Source: Hyphomicrobiales bacterium (lineage in GTDB: Bacteria; Pseudomonadota; Alphaproteobacteria; Rhizobiales; Devosiaceae). Taken from it: 15,901 nt of DNA. This document shows positions 6,589-14,589 of the stretch, one piece after another. Under the pieces are notes generated by a model, which made no database searches, was not told the DNA's origin, and was given only the letters and a program-made list of their open reading frames with translations. How positions within the stretch are numbered: the first letter of the stretch is position 1; every line of letters begins with the position of its first letter. Location of the stretch: the NCBI GenBank assembly GCA_026989045.1, contig JALSJY010000145.1, positions 1 to 15,901 on the forward strand, in the 5' to 3' direction. The position numbers and the translations under genes are program-made.

Positions 6589-7743
6589 ATGTTTTCACGT
6601 GAGAAAAAAACTCCGCTTGCCGAATGGTGGTGGACAATTGATAGGCAAATACTTGGCGCATTGATTTTATTGCTTGCGGCGGGGGTTGCTTTGTCTTTTG
6701 CTGCCTCTCCTGCTGTTGCTGAGAGAATTGGCAAGTCTTCGTGGCATTTTATTTTTAGGCATTTATTTTTCTTAATTCCAACTATCATTGTTTTAATTGC
6801 TACATCTTTTGCAACGCCGCGTTTGGCTAGATTTGCAGCGCTTATTATGCTTATTGGCTCTTTAGGGCTTTTGATATTAACGCCATTCATTGGCTATGAG
6901 GCAAATGGGGCAAAGCGCTGGATTTTGATATTTGGACAATCTATTCAACCCTCAGAATTTGTAAAACCTGCTTTTGCGATAATTGCAGCTTGGTTGATTG
7001 CCCAAAAATTACAATATGGCAATGTGCCTGGCGTGCTATTAGCTAGCTTATTGATGGTAATAATAATTATCCCAATGTTATTGCAGCCAGATATTGGGCA
7101 GACATTTTTGATTTTAGCTACTTGGTCGGCTTTAGTGTTTTTATCTGGTGTTTCTTTATGGATTGTTCTTATTTTATTTGGTGGAATTGTTAGTTTTAGT
7201 TTTGCTGCATATTTATTTTTTCCGCATGTTACAACACGCTTTAATAGCTTTATCGATTCTTTTTTAAATCCAGCAAGTGGCGCTAGTTATCAGGTAGAAA
7301 AAGCAATGCGCTCTTTAATGGAGGGTGGCTGGTTTGGTCGTGGCCCAGGGGAAGCAATAGCAAAAAGATATTTACCAGATGCACATGCTGATTATGTTTT
7401 TGCGGCGGCGGCTGGTGAATTTGGGATTTTATTTTGCATCCTTTTGGTTGTTTTGATCAGCTTCATTGTTTTGAAATCGCTAAATAACGCCATGAAACAA
7501 AAAAGCCTGTTTGCAAGATTAGCGGCAAGTGCTATTGCGGTTCAATTTGCTATGCAATCAATTATCAATTTAGCGGTGAATCTAAATCTTATGCCGCCAA
7601 AGGGAATGACTTTGCCATTTGTTTCTTATGGTGGCACATCTATGGTTGCGATTGCTTTTGGAATGGGTCTAATGCTTGCATTAACTCGCAAAAACCCGCA
7701 AGAAAGCTTAAAAACTAGTTTACCTACAAATCGAAGTGAATAA
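6589..7743 (+). CDS. ftsW: Septal peptidoglycan glycosyltransferase FtsW (SEDS family)
   Basis: A 384-residue polytopic membrane protein of the SEDS family that polymerises lipid II into glycan strands at the septum with FtsI. The start MFSREKKTPLAEWWWTIDRQ matches the cytoplasmic N-terminus of rhizobial FtsW. Family motifs are present: GAKRWILIFGQSIQPSEFVKP (Q120-P-S-E-F124), MEGGWFGRGPGE, LPDAHADYVFA with D268 as the likely catalytic aspartate, and MPPKGMTLPFVSYGG near residues 335-349. Nine to ten hydrophobic segments are visible. The ATG has no clear Shine-Dalgarno sequence, which is unusual in this cluster and may reflect the rearranged upstream gap. It runs directly into murG. Confidence 0.96.
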   Translation: MFSREKKTPLAEWWWTIDRQILGALILLLAAGVALSFAASPAVAERIGKSSWHFIFRHLFFLIPTIIVLIATSFATPRLARFAALIMLIGSLGLLILTPFIGYEANGAKRWILIFGQSIQPSEFVKPAFAIIAAWLIAQKLQYGNVPGVLLASLLMVIIIIPMLLQPDIGQTFLILATWSALVFLSGVSLWIVLILFGGIVSFSFAAYLFFPHVTTRFNSFIDSFLNPASGASYQVEKAMRSLMEGGWFGRGPGEAIAKRYLPDAHADYVFAAAAGEFGILFCILLVVLISFIVLKSLNNAMKQKSLFARLAASAIAVQFAMQSIINLAVNLNLMPPKGMTLPFVSYGGTSMVAIAFGMGLMLALTRKNPQESLKTSLPTNRSE

Positions 7744-7744
7744 A

Positions 7745-8842
7745 ATGAGCAAATTTGTTTTAATAGCTGGAGGCACAGGGGGGCATTTATTTCCTGCAAT
7801 GGCGCTGGCTCAAGAATTGCGCCGCCGTGGTCATGAAATATATTTAATGAGTGATGGGCGGGTAGGTGAATATGGTAAAAGATTTCCAGCAAAAGAAATT
7901 ATTGTAATACCATCAGCAACGCCCTCCATATCAAACCCAATAAAATTTATTAAGGCTGGTTTTATTATTGTTGGTGGAATTTTTTTAGCCCTAAAAAAGC
8001 TAAAACAAATAAAGCCTGATGTTGTGATTGGTTTTGGCGGCTATCCTGTTTTTCCACCATTTTTAGCTGCCTCTTTATTAAGAATCCCAGGAGTTTTGCA
8101 TGAGCAGAATGCCGTGCTTGGCAGAGCAAATAGAGCCTTGGCGCGGTTTGCTAAAGAGTTGGCTTTAAGCTTTGAAATAACTTCATTTGCAGATAAAATT
8201 GCTATTGCGCAAACCGTTACAGGTAATCCAATTCGTGATAGTGTGCGCCAAGTTGCGAATGAAATTGCTTATTCAAAATTAAGAGATAAAGATAAAATTC
8301 GCCTATTGGTATTTGGTGGATCACAAGGGGCAAGAGTATTTTCTGATATTGTGCCTTTGGCAATTGCAAATTTGCCTAAGGATATGCGTAAGCGTTTGGA
8401 TATTGTTCAGCAATGTAGAGAAGAAGATTTAGAGCGGGTTGCAAATGCTTATCGAGGGGCTAAAGTTAATGTTGAATTAGCTACTTTTTTTAATGATTTA
8501 CCCGAACGTATGGCGCAAAGTCATTTGGTCATTTGCCGCTCTGGAGCATCAAGTGTTGCAGAATTAACGGCGCTTGGAATCCCATCTATTTTAATTCCAT
8601 TACCTGGATCACTTGATGGCGATCAGGCAAATAATGCGGCATTTTTAGAAGCAAGCGAGGGTGGTTGGTTATTAGAGCAAGCCACGCTTTCACCGCAATC
8701 ACTTGCCAAAAGCTTAAAAGAATTATTCGAGCAGCCTGAATTATTAGATGAGGCGGCGCAAAAAGCAAAATCTCTTGGTCAGCCAAAAGCCGTTGAAAAA
8801 CTAGCAAATTTGGCACAAAAATATGTAAAAGTTTCAAAATAA
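7745..8842 (+). CDS. murG: UDP-GlcNAc:lipid I N-acetylglucosaminyltransferase MurG
   Basis: About 365 residues; a membrane-associated GT-B glycosyltransferase that converts lipid I to lipid II on the cytoplasmic face. The N-terminal glycine loop G9-G-T-G-G-H14 is followed by IGFGGYPVFPP and HEQNAVLGRANR. The C-terminal domain has F190-G-G-S-Q-G195, C264-R-S-G-A268 followed by SSVAEL, and PLPGSLDGDQANNA for UDP-GlcNAc binding. The ATG at 7745 is preferred: AAGTG lies six bases upstream and it gives the usual MSKFVLIAGG start. A GTG at 7736 would add three residues and overlap ftsW by 8 bp. Length is typical. Confidence 0.97.
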   Translation: MSKFVLIAGGTGGHLFPAMALAQELRRRGHEIYLMSDGRVGEYGKRFPAKEIIVIPSATPSISNPIKFIKAGFIIVGGIFLALKKLKQIKPDVVIGFGGYPVFPPFLAASLLRIPGVLHEQNAVLGRANRALARFAKELALSFEITSFADKIAIAQTVTGNPIRDSVRQVANEIAYSKLRDKDKIRLLVFGGSQGARVFSDIVPLAIANLPKDMRKRLDIVQQCREEDLERVANAYRGAKVNVELATFFNDLPERMAQSHLVICRSGASSVAELTALGIPSILIPLPGSLDGDQANNAAFLEASEGGWLLEQATLSPQSLAKSLKELFEQPELLDEAAQKAKSLGQPKAVEKLANLAQKYVKVSK

Positions 8843-8855
8843 GGAATATGATTTT

Positions 8856-10271
8856 ATGAAGATGCCGCGTGATATTGGATCGGTTCATTTTATTGGAATT
8901 GGCGGAATTGGCATGAGTGGAATTGCTGAAATTCTGCACGGGCAGGGCTATAAGGTTCGTGGGTCTGATATGTCGCTTAGTGCTAATGTTCAGCGTTTGC
9001 TTGATATGGGTATTGAGGTGGTTATTGGCCAAAAGGCAGATAACCTTAAAGATAGTGAAGTTGTTGTTATTTCTTCGGCAATAAAAAAAGATAACTTTGA
9101 GTTAAGGGCGGCTCGCTCACGCGGTTTGCCTGTGGTGCGCCGTGCTGAAATGCTGGCCGAAATTATGCGGTTTAAAAATGCCATCGCCATTGGCGGCACG
9201 CATGGCAAAACCACTACCACCTCTTTGGTTTCTGCGCTGCTTGATGCGGGCAATCTTGATCCAACAGTTATCAATGGCGGCATTATCAATGCTTATGGCA
9301 CAAATGCGCGCGAGGGAGCAGGCGATTGGATGGTAGTTGAGGCTGATGAAAGTGATGGCACTTTTGTTAAATTGCCAGCTGATGTTGCGGTGGTTACAAA
9401 TATTGATCCTGAACATCTTGATTATTACGGCAGTTTTGATGAACTAAAAAAGGCTTTTATTACTTTTGTTGAAAATGTGCCTTTTTATGGCTTTGCAGTT
9501 ATGTGCCTAGATCACCCGGAAGTTCAGGCCTTAGTTGGTGAAATTCAAGATAGGCGGGTTGTTACTTATGGGCAGAACCAGCAGGCAGATGTGCGGCTTT
9601 GTGACTTAAAAAATAATAATGGAGTTTCTCGTTTCTCGATTGAAATTCGAGATAGAATTAGCAAAATCGAGAAAAGAATTGATAATCTTGAATTGCCAAT
9701 GCCAGGGCTTCATAATGCGATGAATGCAACTGCGGCAATTGCGGTTGCTATTCAACTTGAAATTAGTGAAGAAAATATTCGTTTGGGTCTGAAGAATTTT
9801 GCAGGAGTTAATCGTCGTTTCACTAGAGTTGGTGAGGTGAATGGTATTACTATTATTGATGATTATGGCCATCACCCAGTAGAGATTACTTCGGTGCTTA
9901 GTGCTGCGCGCCAATCTACAAAACGCAATGTTATTGCGATAGTTCAGCCACATAGATATTCACGCCTAGATGGTTTGTTTGATGATTTTTCTGCCTGTTT
10001 TAATGATGCTGATATGGTGATTGTTGCACCAGTTTTTGCAGCAGGTGAAAAACCAATAAAGGGCAGGGGGTATAGAGAGTTAGTTCGTAATATTCGTGCG
10101 CTTGGCCATCGTGATGTAATGGCAATAGATGAACATAATGAAATTGCCTCAATAATTGCTAAAAGTGCGAAATCTGGTGATTATGTAGTGTTTCTTGGTG
10201 CTGGAAATATCACGCAATGGGCTATGGATTTACCAAAACAATTGTCAGCAATTATGGGTGAGAAAAAATAA
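8856..10271 (+). CDS. murC: UDP-N-acetylmuramate:L-alanine ligase MurC
   Basis: A 471-residue cytoplasmic Mur ligase that attaches L-alanine, the first stem-peptide residue, to UDP-MurNAc. The N-terminal domain carries HFIGIGGIGMSGIAEIL, the UDP-binding glycine loop characteristic of MurC. The ATP loop is G114-T-H-G-K-T119, and EADESDGTF and NIDPEHLDYYG follow. The C-terminal domain shows DDYGHHPVEI and VQPHRYSRL, the MurC-specific motifs. AAGGA sits ten bases before the ATG. The stop overlaps the murB start by one base (TAATG), indicating coupling. Length is normal. This is clearly MurC, so it does not replace the missing MurD in this locus. Confidence 0.98.
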   Translation: MKMPRDIGSVHFIGIGGIGMSGIAEILHGQGYKVRGSDMSLSANVQRLLDMGIEVVIGQKADNLKDSEVVVISSAIKKDNFELRAARSRGLPVVRRAEMLAEIMRFKNAIAIGGTHGKTTTTSLVSALLDAGNLDPTVINGGIINAYGTNAREGAGDWMVVEADESDGTFVKLPADVAVVTNIDPEHLDYYGSFDELKKAFITFVENVPFYGFAVMCLDHPEVQALVGEIQDRRVVTYGQNQQADVRLCDLKNNNGVSRFSIEIRDRISKIEKRIDNLELPMPGLHNAMNATAAIAVAIQLEISEENIRLGLKNFAGVNRRFTRVGEVNGITIIDDYGHHPVEITSVLSAARQSTKRNVIAIVQPHRYSRLDGLFDDFSACFNDADMVIVAPVFAAGEKPIKGRGYRELVRNIRALGHRDVMAIDEHNEIASIIAKSAKSGDYVVFLGAGNITQWAMDLPKQLSAIMGEKK

Positions 10272-11248
10272 TGAGCGATATAGATTTATTATCGAAATTA
10301 GGAGGCTGGGTGAATGATGTGCGCGGTCGCTTAACTCCAAATCAGCTAATGTCTGAAATTACTTGGTTTCGTGTTGGTGGGCCTGTGCAGCTTTTATTTC
10401 AGCCAGCTGATGAAGAAGATTTGGCGTTTTTTCTTAAGAATCTTGATGAAGAAATAAAAGTTACTGTTATTGGTATGGGATCAAACTTGCTTATTCGTGA
10501 TGGTGGGCTTGATGGTGTGGTAATTAAACTCTCAGCACGAGGTTTTGGCGCTATTGATATTCTGCCAAATCATCGTTTAAGGGTTGGTGCTGCAAATCCT
10601 GATGTAAGGGTTGCAAAAGCTGCCGCTGATGCTGGAATAGATGGGTTAACTTTTTATCGAGGAATTCCAGGTGGAATTGGCGGCGCTCTTTATATGAATG
10701 CTGGCTGCTATGGCTTTGAAACACGCGATAGAATGGTTGAATTGCGTGGTGTGAAGCGTAATGGCGAAGTCATCACCTTAAGCAATGATGATATGGGCTA
10801 TAAATATAGAAAGTCAAATGCGCCACAGGGAGTTATTTTCACCTCTGTTATCTATCAGGGATTTGCAGGTGATAGCGCTGAAATAAATGAAAGAATGAAG
10901 CAGATTACTGATAAACGAGAGGGGTCGCAACCTATTAAATCTCGCACTGGCGGCTCGACCTTTAAAAACCCTGAGGGGCATTCTAGTTGGAAATTGATTG
11001 ATGAAGCTGGTTGTCGAGGTCTGAAAATCGGCAATGCGCAAATTTCTGAACTTCATTGCAATTTCCTGCTTAATCTTGGTGATGCTCGCGCTTATGATAT
11101 TGAGTTGCTTGGGGAAACTGTTCGCAATCGTGTGCGTAAAAAATCTGGTATAGAGTTGCAATGGGAAATACGACGAATGGGAAACTTTGTGCAGGATAAG
11201 CAAGTTTGTCAGTTTTTAGACGGTGATGTTTTTACAGGCAAGGTGTAG
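10271..11248 (+). CDS. murB: UDP-N-acetylenolpyruvoylglucosamine reductase MurB
   Basis: A 325-residue FAD-dependent cytoplasmic reductase that completes UDP-MurNAc synthesis using NADPH. The FAD-binding part contains ITWFRVGGPVQLLFQP and GMGSNLLIRDGG, then Y129-R-G-I-P-G134 followed by GIGGALYMNAGCYG. The catalytic serine is S229 in GGSTFKNP, and the final conserved glutamate is probably E299 in WEIRRMG. The compact length and SGGSTFKNP-type motif fit the type II MurB usual in alphaproteobacteria. About 25 residues extend past the last conserved motif. Its start overlaps the murC stop by one base, and ddl follows directly or after 27 bases depending on the ddl start. Confidence 0.97.
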   Translation: MSDIDLLSKLGGWVNDVRGRLTPNQLMSEITWFRVGGPVQLLFQPADEEDLAFFLKNLDEEIKVTVIGMGSNLLIRDGGLDGVVIKLSARGFGAIDILPNHRLRVGAANPDVRVAKAAADAGIDGLTFYRGIPGGIGGALYMNAGCYGFETRDRMVELRGVKRNGEVITLSNDDMGYKYRKSNAPQGVIFTSVIYQGFAGDSAEINERMKQITDKREGSQPIKSRTGGSTFKNPEGHSSWKLIDEAGCRGLKIGNAQISELHCNFLLNLGDARAYDIELLGETVRNRVRKKSGIELQWEIRRMGNFVQDKQVCQFLDGDVFTGKV

Positions 11249-11275
11249 ATGGATGGCGTTGGAGTGGAAGCAAAA

Positions 11276-12196
11276 ATGGTAAAAAAAGTTGCACTTCTTA
11301 TGGGTGGTCTTTCAGTTGAGCGCGAGGTTTCGCTAAGCTCTGGTAAGGCTTGTGCTAATGCTCTGCGTGAAATTGGTCATGAAGTGATTGAAATTGATGT
11401 TGATAAAGATATTGCTGCAAAACTAAAGTCGATAGAGCCTGATGTTGTTTTTAATGCTTTGCATGGCAGATTTGGTGAAGATGGTACAATTCAAGGATTG
11501 TTAGAAATTCTTGAAATCCCTTATACTCATTCTGGCGTGTTATCTTCTGCTTTAGCTATGGATAAGCATCAATCAAAAATTATGTTTAAGGCAAATGGAA
11601 TTCCAGTGGCGGATCATATCATTGCCAATAGAGCAGAAATTGCTACTAAACATATAATGACACCTCCCTATGTGATTAAGCCGGTTTGTGAGGGCTCTAG
11701 TGTTGGGATTTTTTTAGTTAAAGAGGAGCAAGACCACCCAGTGCAGGAAATCCTTAGTGCTGATTGGCGCGGTGGGGAGGAATTGATGGTTGAGCGTTTT
11801 GTGCCTGGGCGCGAGTTAACCTGTGCGGTGATGGGAAACGTGGCATTAGGTGTTATAGAAATTACTACCGACTTGCATTTTTATAATTATGCAGCGAAAT
11901 ATGAGAAACAGGGATCTGAGCATATTATTCCTGCGCAACTTTCGCAAAAAGTCTATGAAAAAGTTCAACAATTAAGTCTAAAGGCTCATAAAGCGCTTGG
12001 TTGCAAGGGTGTTACGCGCGCTGATTTTCGCTTTAATGATTATGCTAATAATGATGGCGATCTTATTTGTTTAGAAATAAATACCCAGCCTGGCATGACG
12101 CAAACCTCTTTAGTTCCAGAAATAGCAGCACATGCTGGGCATGATTTTGTTGAAACAGTTGCTTGGATTTTGGAGGACGCGAGTTGCAACAGGTAA
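11276..12196 (+). CDS. ddl: D-alanine--D-alanine ligase
   Basis: An ATP-grasp enzyme that makes the D-Ala-D-Ala dipeptide used by MurF. The N-terminus KVALLMGGLSVEREVSLSSG and NALHGRFGEDGTIQGLLE are classic Ddl motifs. E139-G-S-S-V-G144 is the ATP-grasp glycine loop and E267-I-N-T-Q-P-G273 supplies metal ligands. FYNYAAKY is the substrate-side segment. The ATG at 11276 gives 306 residues, the family norm, and has GGAAG five bases upstream. An in-frame ATG at 11249, directly after the murB stop with AAGG five bases upstream, would add nine residues (MDGVGVEAK); either is possible. The 3' end overlaps the ftsQ start by 13 bp. Confidence 0.95.
   Translation: MVKKVALLMGGLSVEREVSLSSGKACANALREIGHEVIEIDVDKDIAAKLKSIEPDVVFNALHGRFGEDGTIQGLLEILEIPYTHSGVLSSALAMDKHQSKIMFKANGIPVADHIIANRAEIATKHIMTPPYVIKPVCEGSSVGIFLVKEEQDHPVQEILSADWRGGEELMVERFVPGRELTCAVMGNVALGVIEITTDLHFYNYAAKYEKQGSEHIIPAQLSQKVYEKVQQLSLKAHKALGCKGVTRADFRFNDYANNDGDLICLEINTQPGMTQTSLVPEIAAHAGHDFVETVAWILEDASCNR
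12172..12186 (+). promoter_or_regulatory. Strong Shine-Dalgarno and TTG start of ftsQ inside ddl
   Basis: GGAGG at 12172-12176 is followed by seven bases and TTG at 12184. This is one of the best ribosome-binding sites in the window and lies within the last codons of ddl. It favours TTG 12184 over the upstream in-frame TTG at 12163, which would put the Shine-Dalgarno inside the coding region. Confidence 0.7.
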
Positions 12197-13080
12197 ATAA
12201 AACAGGCAACAGCCAGTCTACTGCGTCAAAACAAGAAGCCATTTCTCATTCACACTCTCGCAAAAAAAACTCCCCTGTTGTTTCTGGGATCAATCAGTTC
12301 TGGGTTTTACACCGTAAGCTAATTAAGCTTGTTTTTATTGCTCTTATGCTTTTGATCGCGGTTATCTTTACCTTTCAAATGCGTGATGTTATCATTAAAT
12401 CTAGCTCTACTATTGGTATGTTTATTAGTGAAAAACTTGTAAGTCTTGGATTTGGAATAGAAGAAATTTCAATTACAGGCCAGTTTCTAACTAATGAGAG
12501 TGATGTTATTAAATCTCTTGAGTTGGATGATAATATATCAATCATTACATTTGATGTAGCTGACGCACGGGATAGAATAACGCAATTGCCATCTGTTGCC
12601 TCTGTAACAATCCGCAAATCTTATCCATCAAAAATTGTTATAAGTTTGGTTGAAAAAAAGCCAATCGCACGTTGGCGGGTGAGTGGGCAGACTTATGTTA
12701 TTGATTTAATTGGTGATAGAATTGCAACCTCGCTTGCTGGAGCAGATGAAAATCTATTGTTGGTGATTGGTAAGGGTGCAAATGACGATGCAAATAATAT
12801 TGTCAATGCACTTAGCGCTTATCCTAAATTAAACGATGGTCTTGTAGCAGTTTCTAGAATTGCAGATAGGCGTTGGGACTTAATATATAAAAATGGCCTA
12901 AGGGTTCAGCTTCCTGAATATGATGTTGCTTTGGCGCTTGAAAAACTTTTGGACTATCAAGTTAAATATTCATTATTTGATCGTGATATATCTTTAATTG
13001 ATCTTCGTGTGCATGATGAGCTGGTGGTTCGTCTAATAGAGCATGATAAACAAGATGAAAATGCGGTGCAGGCAAATTAA
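12184..13080 (+). CDS. ftsQ: Cell division protein FtsQ
   Basis: A 298-residue bitopic divisome protein that links cytoplasmic and periplasmic division proteins. The cytoplasmic tail (residues 1-45) is polar, rich in S, Q, H and K, with no obvious conserved sequence. One membrane segment follows at about 46-64. The POTRA domain spans about 92-165 (from IEEISITGQF through SVTIRKSYPSKIVISLVEKKPIARW), and the FtsQ/DivIB beta domain covers the rest, with RWDLIYKNGLRVQLP near 240. The TTG start is chosen because of the strong GGAGG site, giving a 13-bp overlap with ddl. A 24-bp spacer separates it from ftsA. Length and order are as expected for the family. Confidence 0.94.
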   Translation: MQQVNKTGNSQSTASKQEAISHSHSRKKNSPVVSGINQFWVLHRKLIKLVFIALMLLIAVIFTFQMRDVIIKSSSTIGMFISEKLVSLGFGIEEISITGQFLTNESDVIKSLELDDNISIITFDVADARDRITQLPSVASVTIRKSYPSKIVISLVEKKPIARWRVSGQTYVIDLIGDRIATSLAGADENLLLVIGKGANDDANNIVNALSAYPKLNDGLVAVSRIADRRWDLIYKNGLRVQLPEYDVALALEKLLDYQVKYSLFDRDISLIDLRVHDELVVRLIEHDKQDENAVQAN

Positions 13081-13104
13081 AATATTGAGTGAATTGAGAA
13101 TAAA

Positions 13105-14430
13105 ATGATTAGTAATGCAATGACAGCAAGACTTAAGCCAGTGCAACCTGCTCAAGTAAGATTAGTGTCAGTAATTGATATTGGCTCGAGCAAGATCAGT
13201 TGTATTGTGGCGCGTTTAACACCTCGAGCGCAGGGACGCTCATTAAAGGGACGCTCGCATGCAACGCAGGTGCTGGGGTTTGGTTATGGCCAGGCAATGG
13301 GAATAAAAAACGGCATTATTACGGATCTTGATTTAGCAGAAAAATCAATCCGCGCTGTTTTGAGTATGGCTGAAAAGCAGGCTGGATTAACAATTGAATC
13401 TATCATTGTTAATGTCAGTGCTGGTGAGTTAGGGTCACAGGCTTTTAGCGCTTCTGTTTCTCTTGGGGGGCAAGAGGTTGAAAAGGCTGATCTGGCAAAG
13501 GTTTTGAAATCAGTGAATGAGGTTAGCGTAAAAAAAGATCGCTCAATTATCCATGCTATACCTATTGGCTTCTCTCTTGATGGACAGCGTGGTGTGCTTG
13601 AGCCGATTGGTATGGTTGGTGAAAGCTTGGGTGTTGATGTTGTGGTGATTAGTGCAAAGACTTTGCCAATGCGTAATATTGAGCTGGCTTTAAATCATTG
13701 TCACATTCAAGTGCAGGCATTCATTGCAACTCCTTATGCCAGTGCGCTTTCGACCTTAGTTGATGATGAGGCGCAATTGGGCGTTGCATGCGTTGACTTT
13801 GGCGGGGCTACAACTAGTGTTAGCGTATTTAATGAAGGTAAATTAGTATATTGCGATTCAATTCCTATGGGGGGGGATAATATCAGCTTAGAAATTGCTC
13901 GCGCACTATCAATAAGTATTGAAGATGCAGAACGTATTAAAACTATTTATGCCTCTGTGTTGCCTGGGCAGGCTGATGAGCGTGAGTTAATTGCAATAAC
14001 GCCGATAGGGGCAAGCGAAGGCGAAGCGCCAAATGCAATAACTAGAGCAACTTTAAATAGAATAGTGCGCCCGATGGTTGAGAAAATTTTAGAGGCTGTT
14101 CGTGATCGCATGATTTTTGCCTCAATGATGGATGTCTCGGGTAGAAGATTTGTGCTTACAGGGGGGGCAAGTGAGTTAACGGGTCTGTCTGAATTAGCAA
14201 GACGAATATTGTCTCGTCATGTCAGAATGGGTCGTCCGCTTGGCATTGCTAGCCTTCCAGAGGAAGCAAAGGGGTCAGCTTTTGCAACAATTGCAGGAAT
14301 GTTGATTTATCCGCAAATTTGCCAACACGAATATATTGCGCCAAATGTTGCTAGTGTTTTTGGTGGTAGCAGAGGGTATTTTTCTCGAATTGGCAATTGG
14401 TTATATAGTAACTTTAATAAATCAAATTAA
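13105..14430 (+). CDS. ftsA: Cell division protein FtsA
   Basis: A 441-residue actin-like ATPase that binds the FtsZ C-terminus and tethers the Z-ring to the membrane. Nucleotide-binding motifs are the first phosphate loop D25-I-G-S-S29, the second V-D231-F-G-G-A-T-T237, and VLTGGASELTGL in the adenosine region. The SHS2/1C domain is visible between them (SIIVNVSAGELGSQ, HAIPIGFSLDGQRG). The last 18 or so residues, RGYFSRIGNWLYSNFNKSN, form the amphipathic membrane-targeting helix. The ATG at 13105 has only a weak upstream site; a second in-frame ATG at 13120 also keeps all motifs. The neighbour downstream is its partner ftsZ, after a 159-bp gap. Confidence 0.97.
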   Translation: MISNAMTARLKPVQPAQVRLVSVIDIGSSKISCIVARLTPRAQGRSLKGRSHATQVLGFGYGQAMGIKNGIITDLDLAEKSIRAVLSMAEKQAGLTIESIIVNVSAGELGSQAFSASVSLGGQEVEKADLAKVLKSVNEVSVKKDRSIIHAIPIGFSLDGQRGVLEPIGMVGESLGVDVVVISAKTLPMRNIELALNHCHIQVQAFIATPYASALSTLVDDEAQLGVACVDFGGATTSVSVFNEGKLVYCDSIPMGGDNISLEIARALSISIEDAERIKTIYASVLPGQADERELIAITPIGASEGEAPNAITRATLNRIVRPMVEKILEAVRDRMIFASMMDVSGRRFVLTGGASELTGLSELARRILSRHVRMGRPLGIASLPEEAKGSAFATIAGMLIYPQICQHEYIAPNVASVFGGSRGYFSRIGNWLYSNFNKSN

Positions 14431-14496
14431 ATAAAATATAATATTTATGGTTTCTTCTGGTTAATAAAATTAGGCGATTTGTGCTAAAAAAGTAAC

Positions 14497-14508
14497 TTTG
14501 TTAACAAA
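14497..14508. promoter_or_regulatory. 12-bp perfect palindrome upstream of ftsZ
   Basis: TTTGTTAACAAA is a perfect palindrome 82 bases before the ftsZ start, with GTTAAC at its centre. It could be an operator for a dimeric regulator. A TTAA lies 8 bases downstream, one base off CtrA spacing, so it is not a proper CtrA box by itself. Confidence 0.3.
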
Positions 14509-14521
14509 ATCATTAAAATTG

Positions 14522-14537
14522 TTAGCTTTGGATTAAC
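14522..14537 (+). promoter_or_regulatory. Putative CtrA-binding box upstream of ftsZ
   Basis: TTAG, seven bases, then TTAAC matches the CtrA consensus TTAA-N7-TTAAC at eight of nine positions with exact spacing, 52 bases before the ftsZ ATG. CtrA is the alphaproteobacterial cell-cycle regulator and is known to repress ftsZ in Caulobacter. This suggests a separate, cell-cycle-controlled ftsZ promoter in this 159-bp gap. The exact -35 and -10 could not be assigned. AT-rich sequence raises the chance of a random match. Confidence 0.45.
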
Positions 14538-14589
14538 GAATTTGGGGGTAAATTGCTGCCTAAACAGCGCTTCCCAAAGGGGTAAACCA

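Noticed and set aside
8586..9032. 148-codon open frame on the minus strand across the murG-murC junction
   Set aside because: It is a shadow of two well-supported genes in other frames, and its translation has no recognisable domain.
10814..11203. 129-codon open frame on the minus strand inside murB
   Set aside because: It lies entirely within murB, whose catalytic motifs are intact; no family features are visible in the antisense translation.
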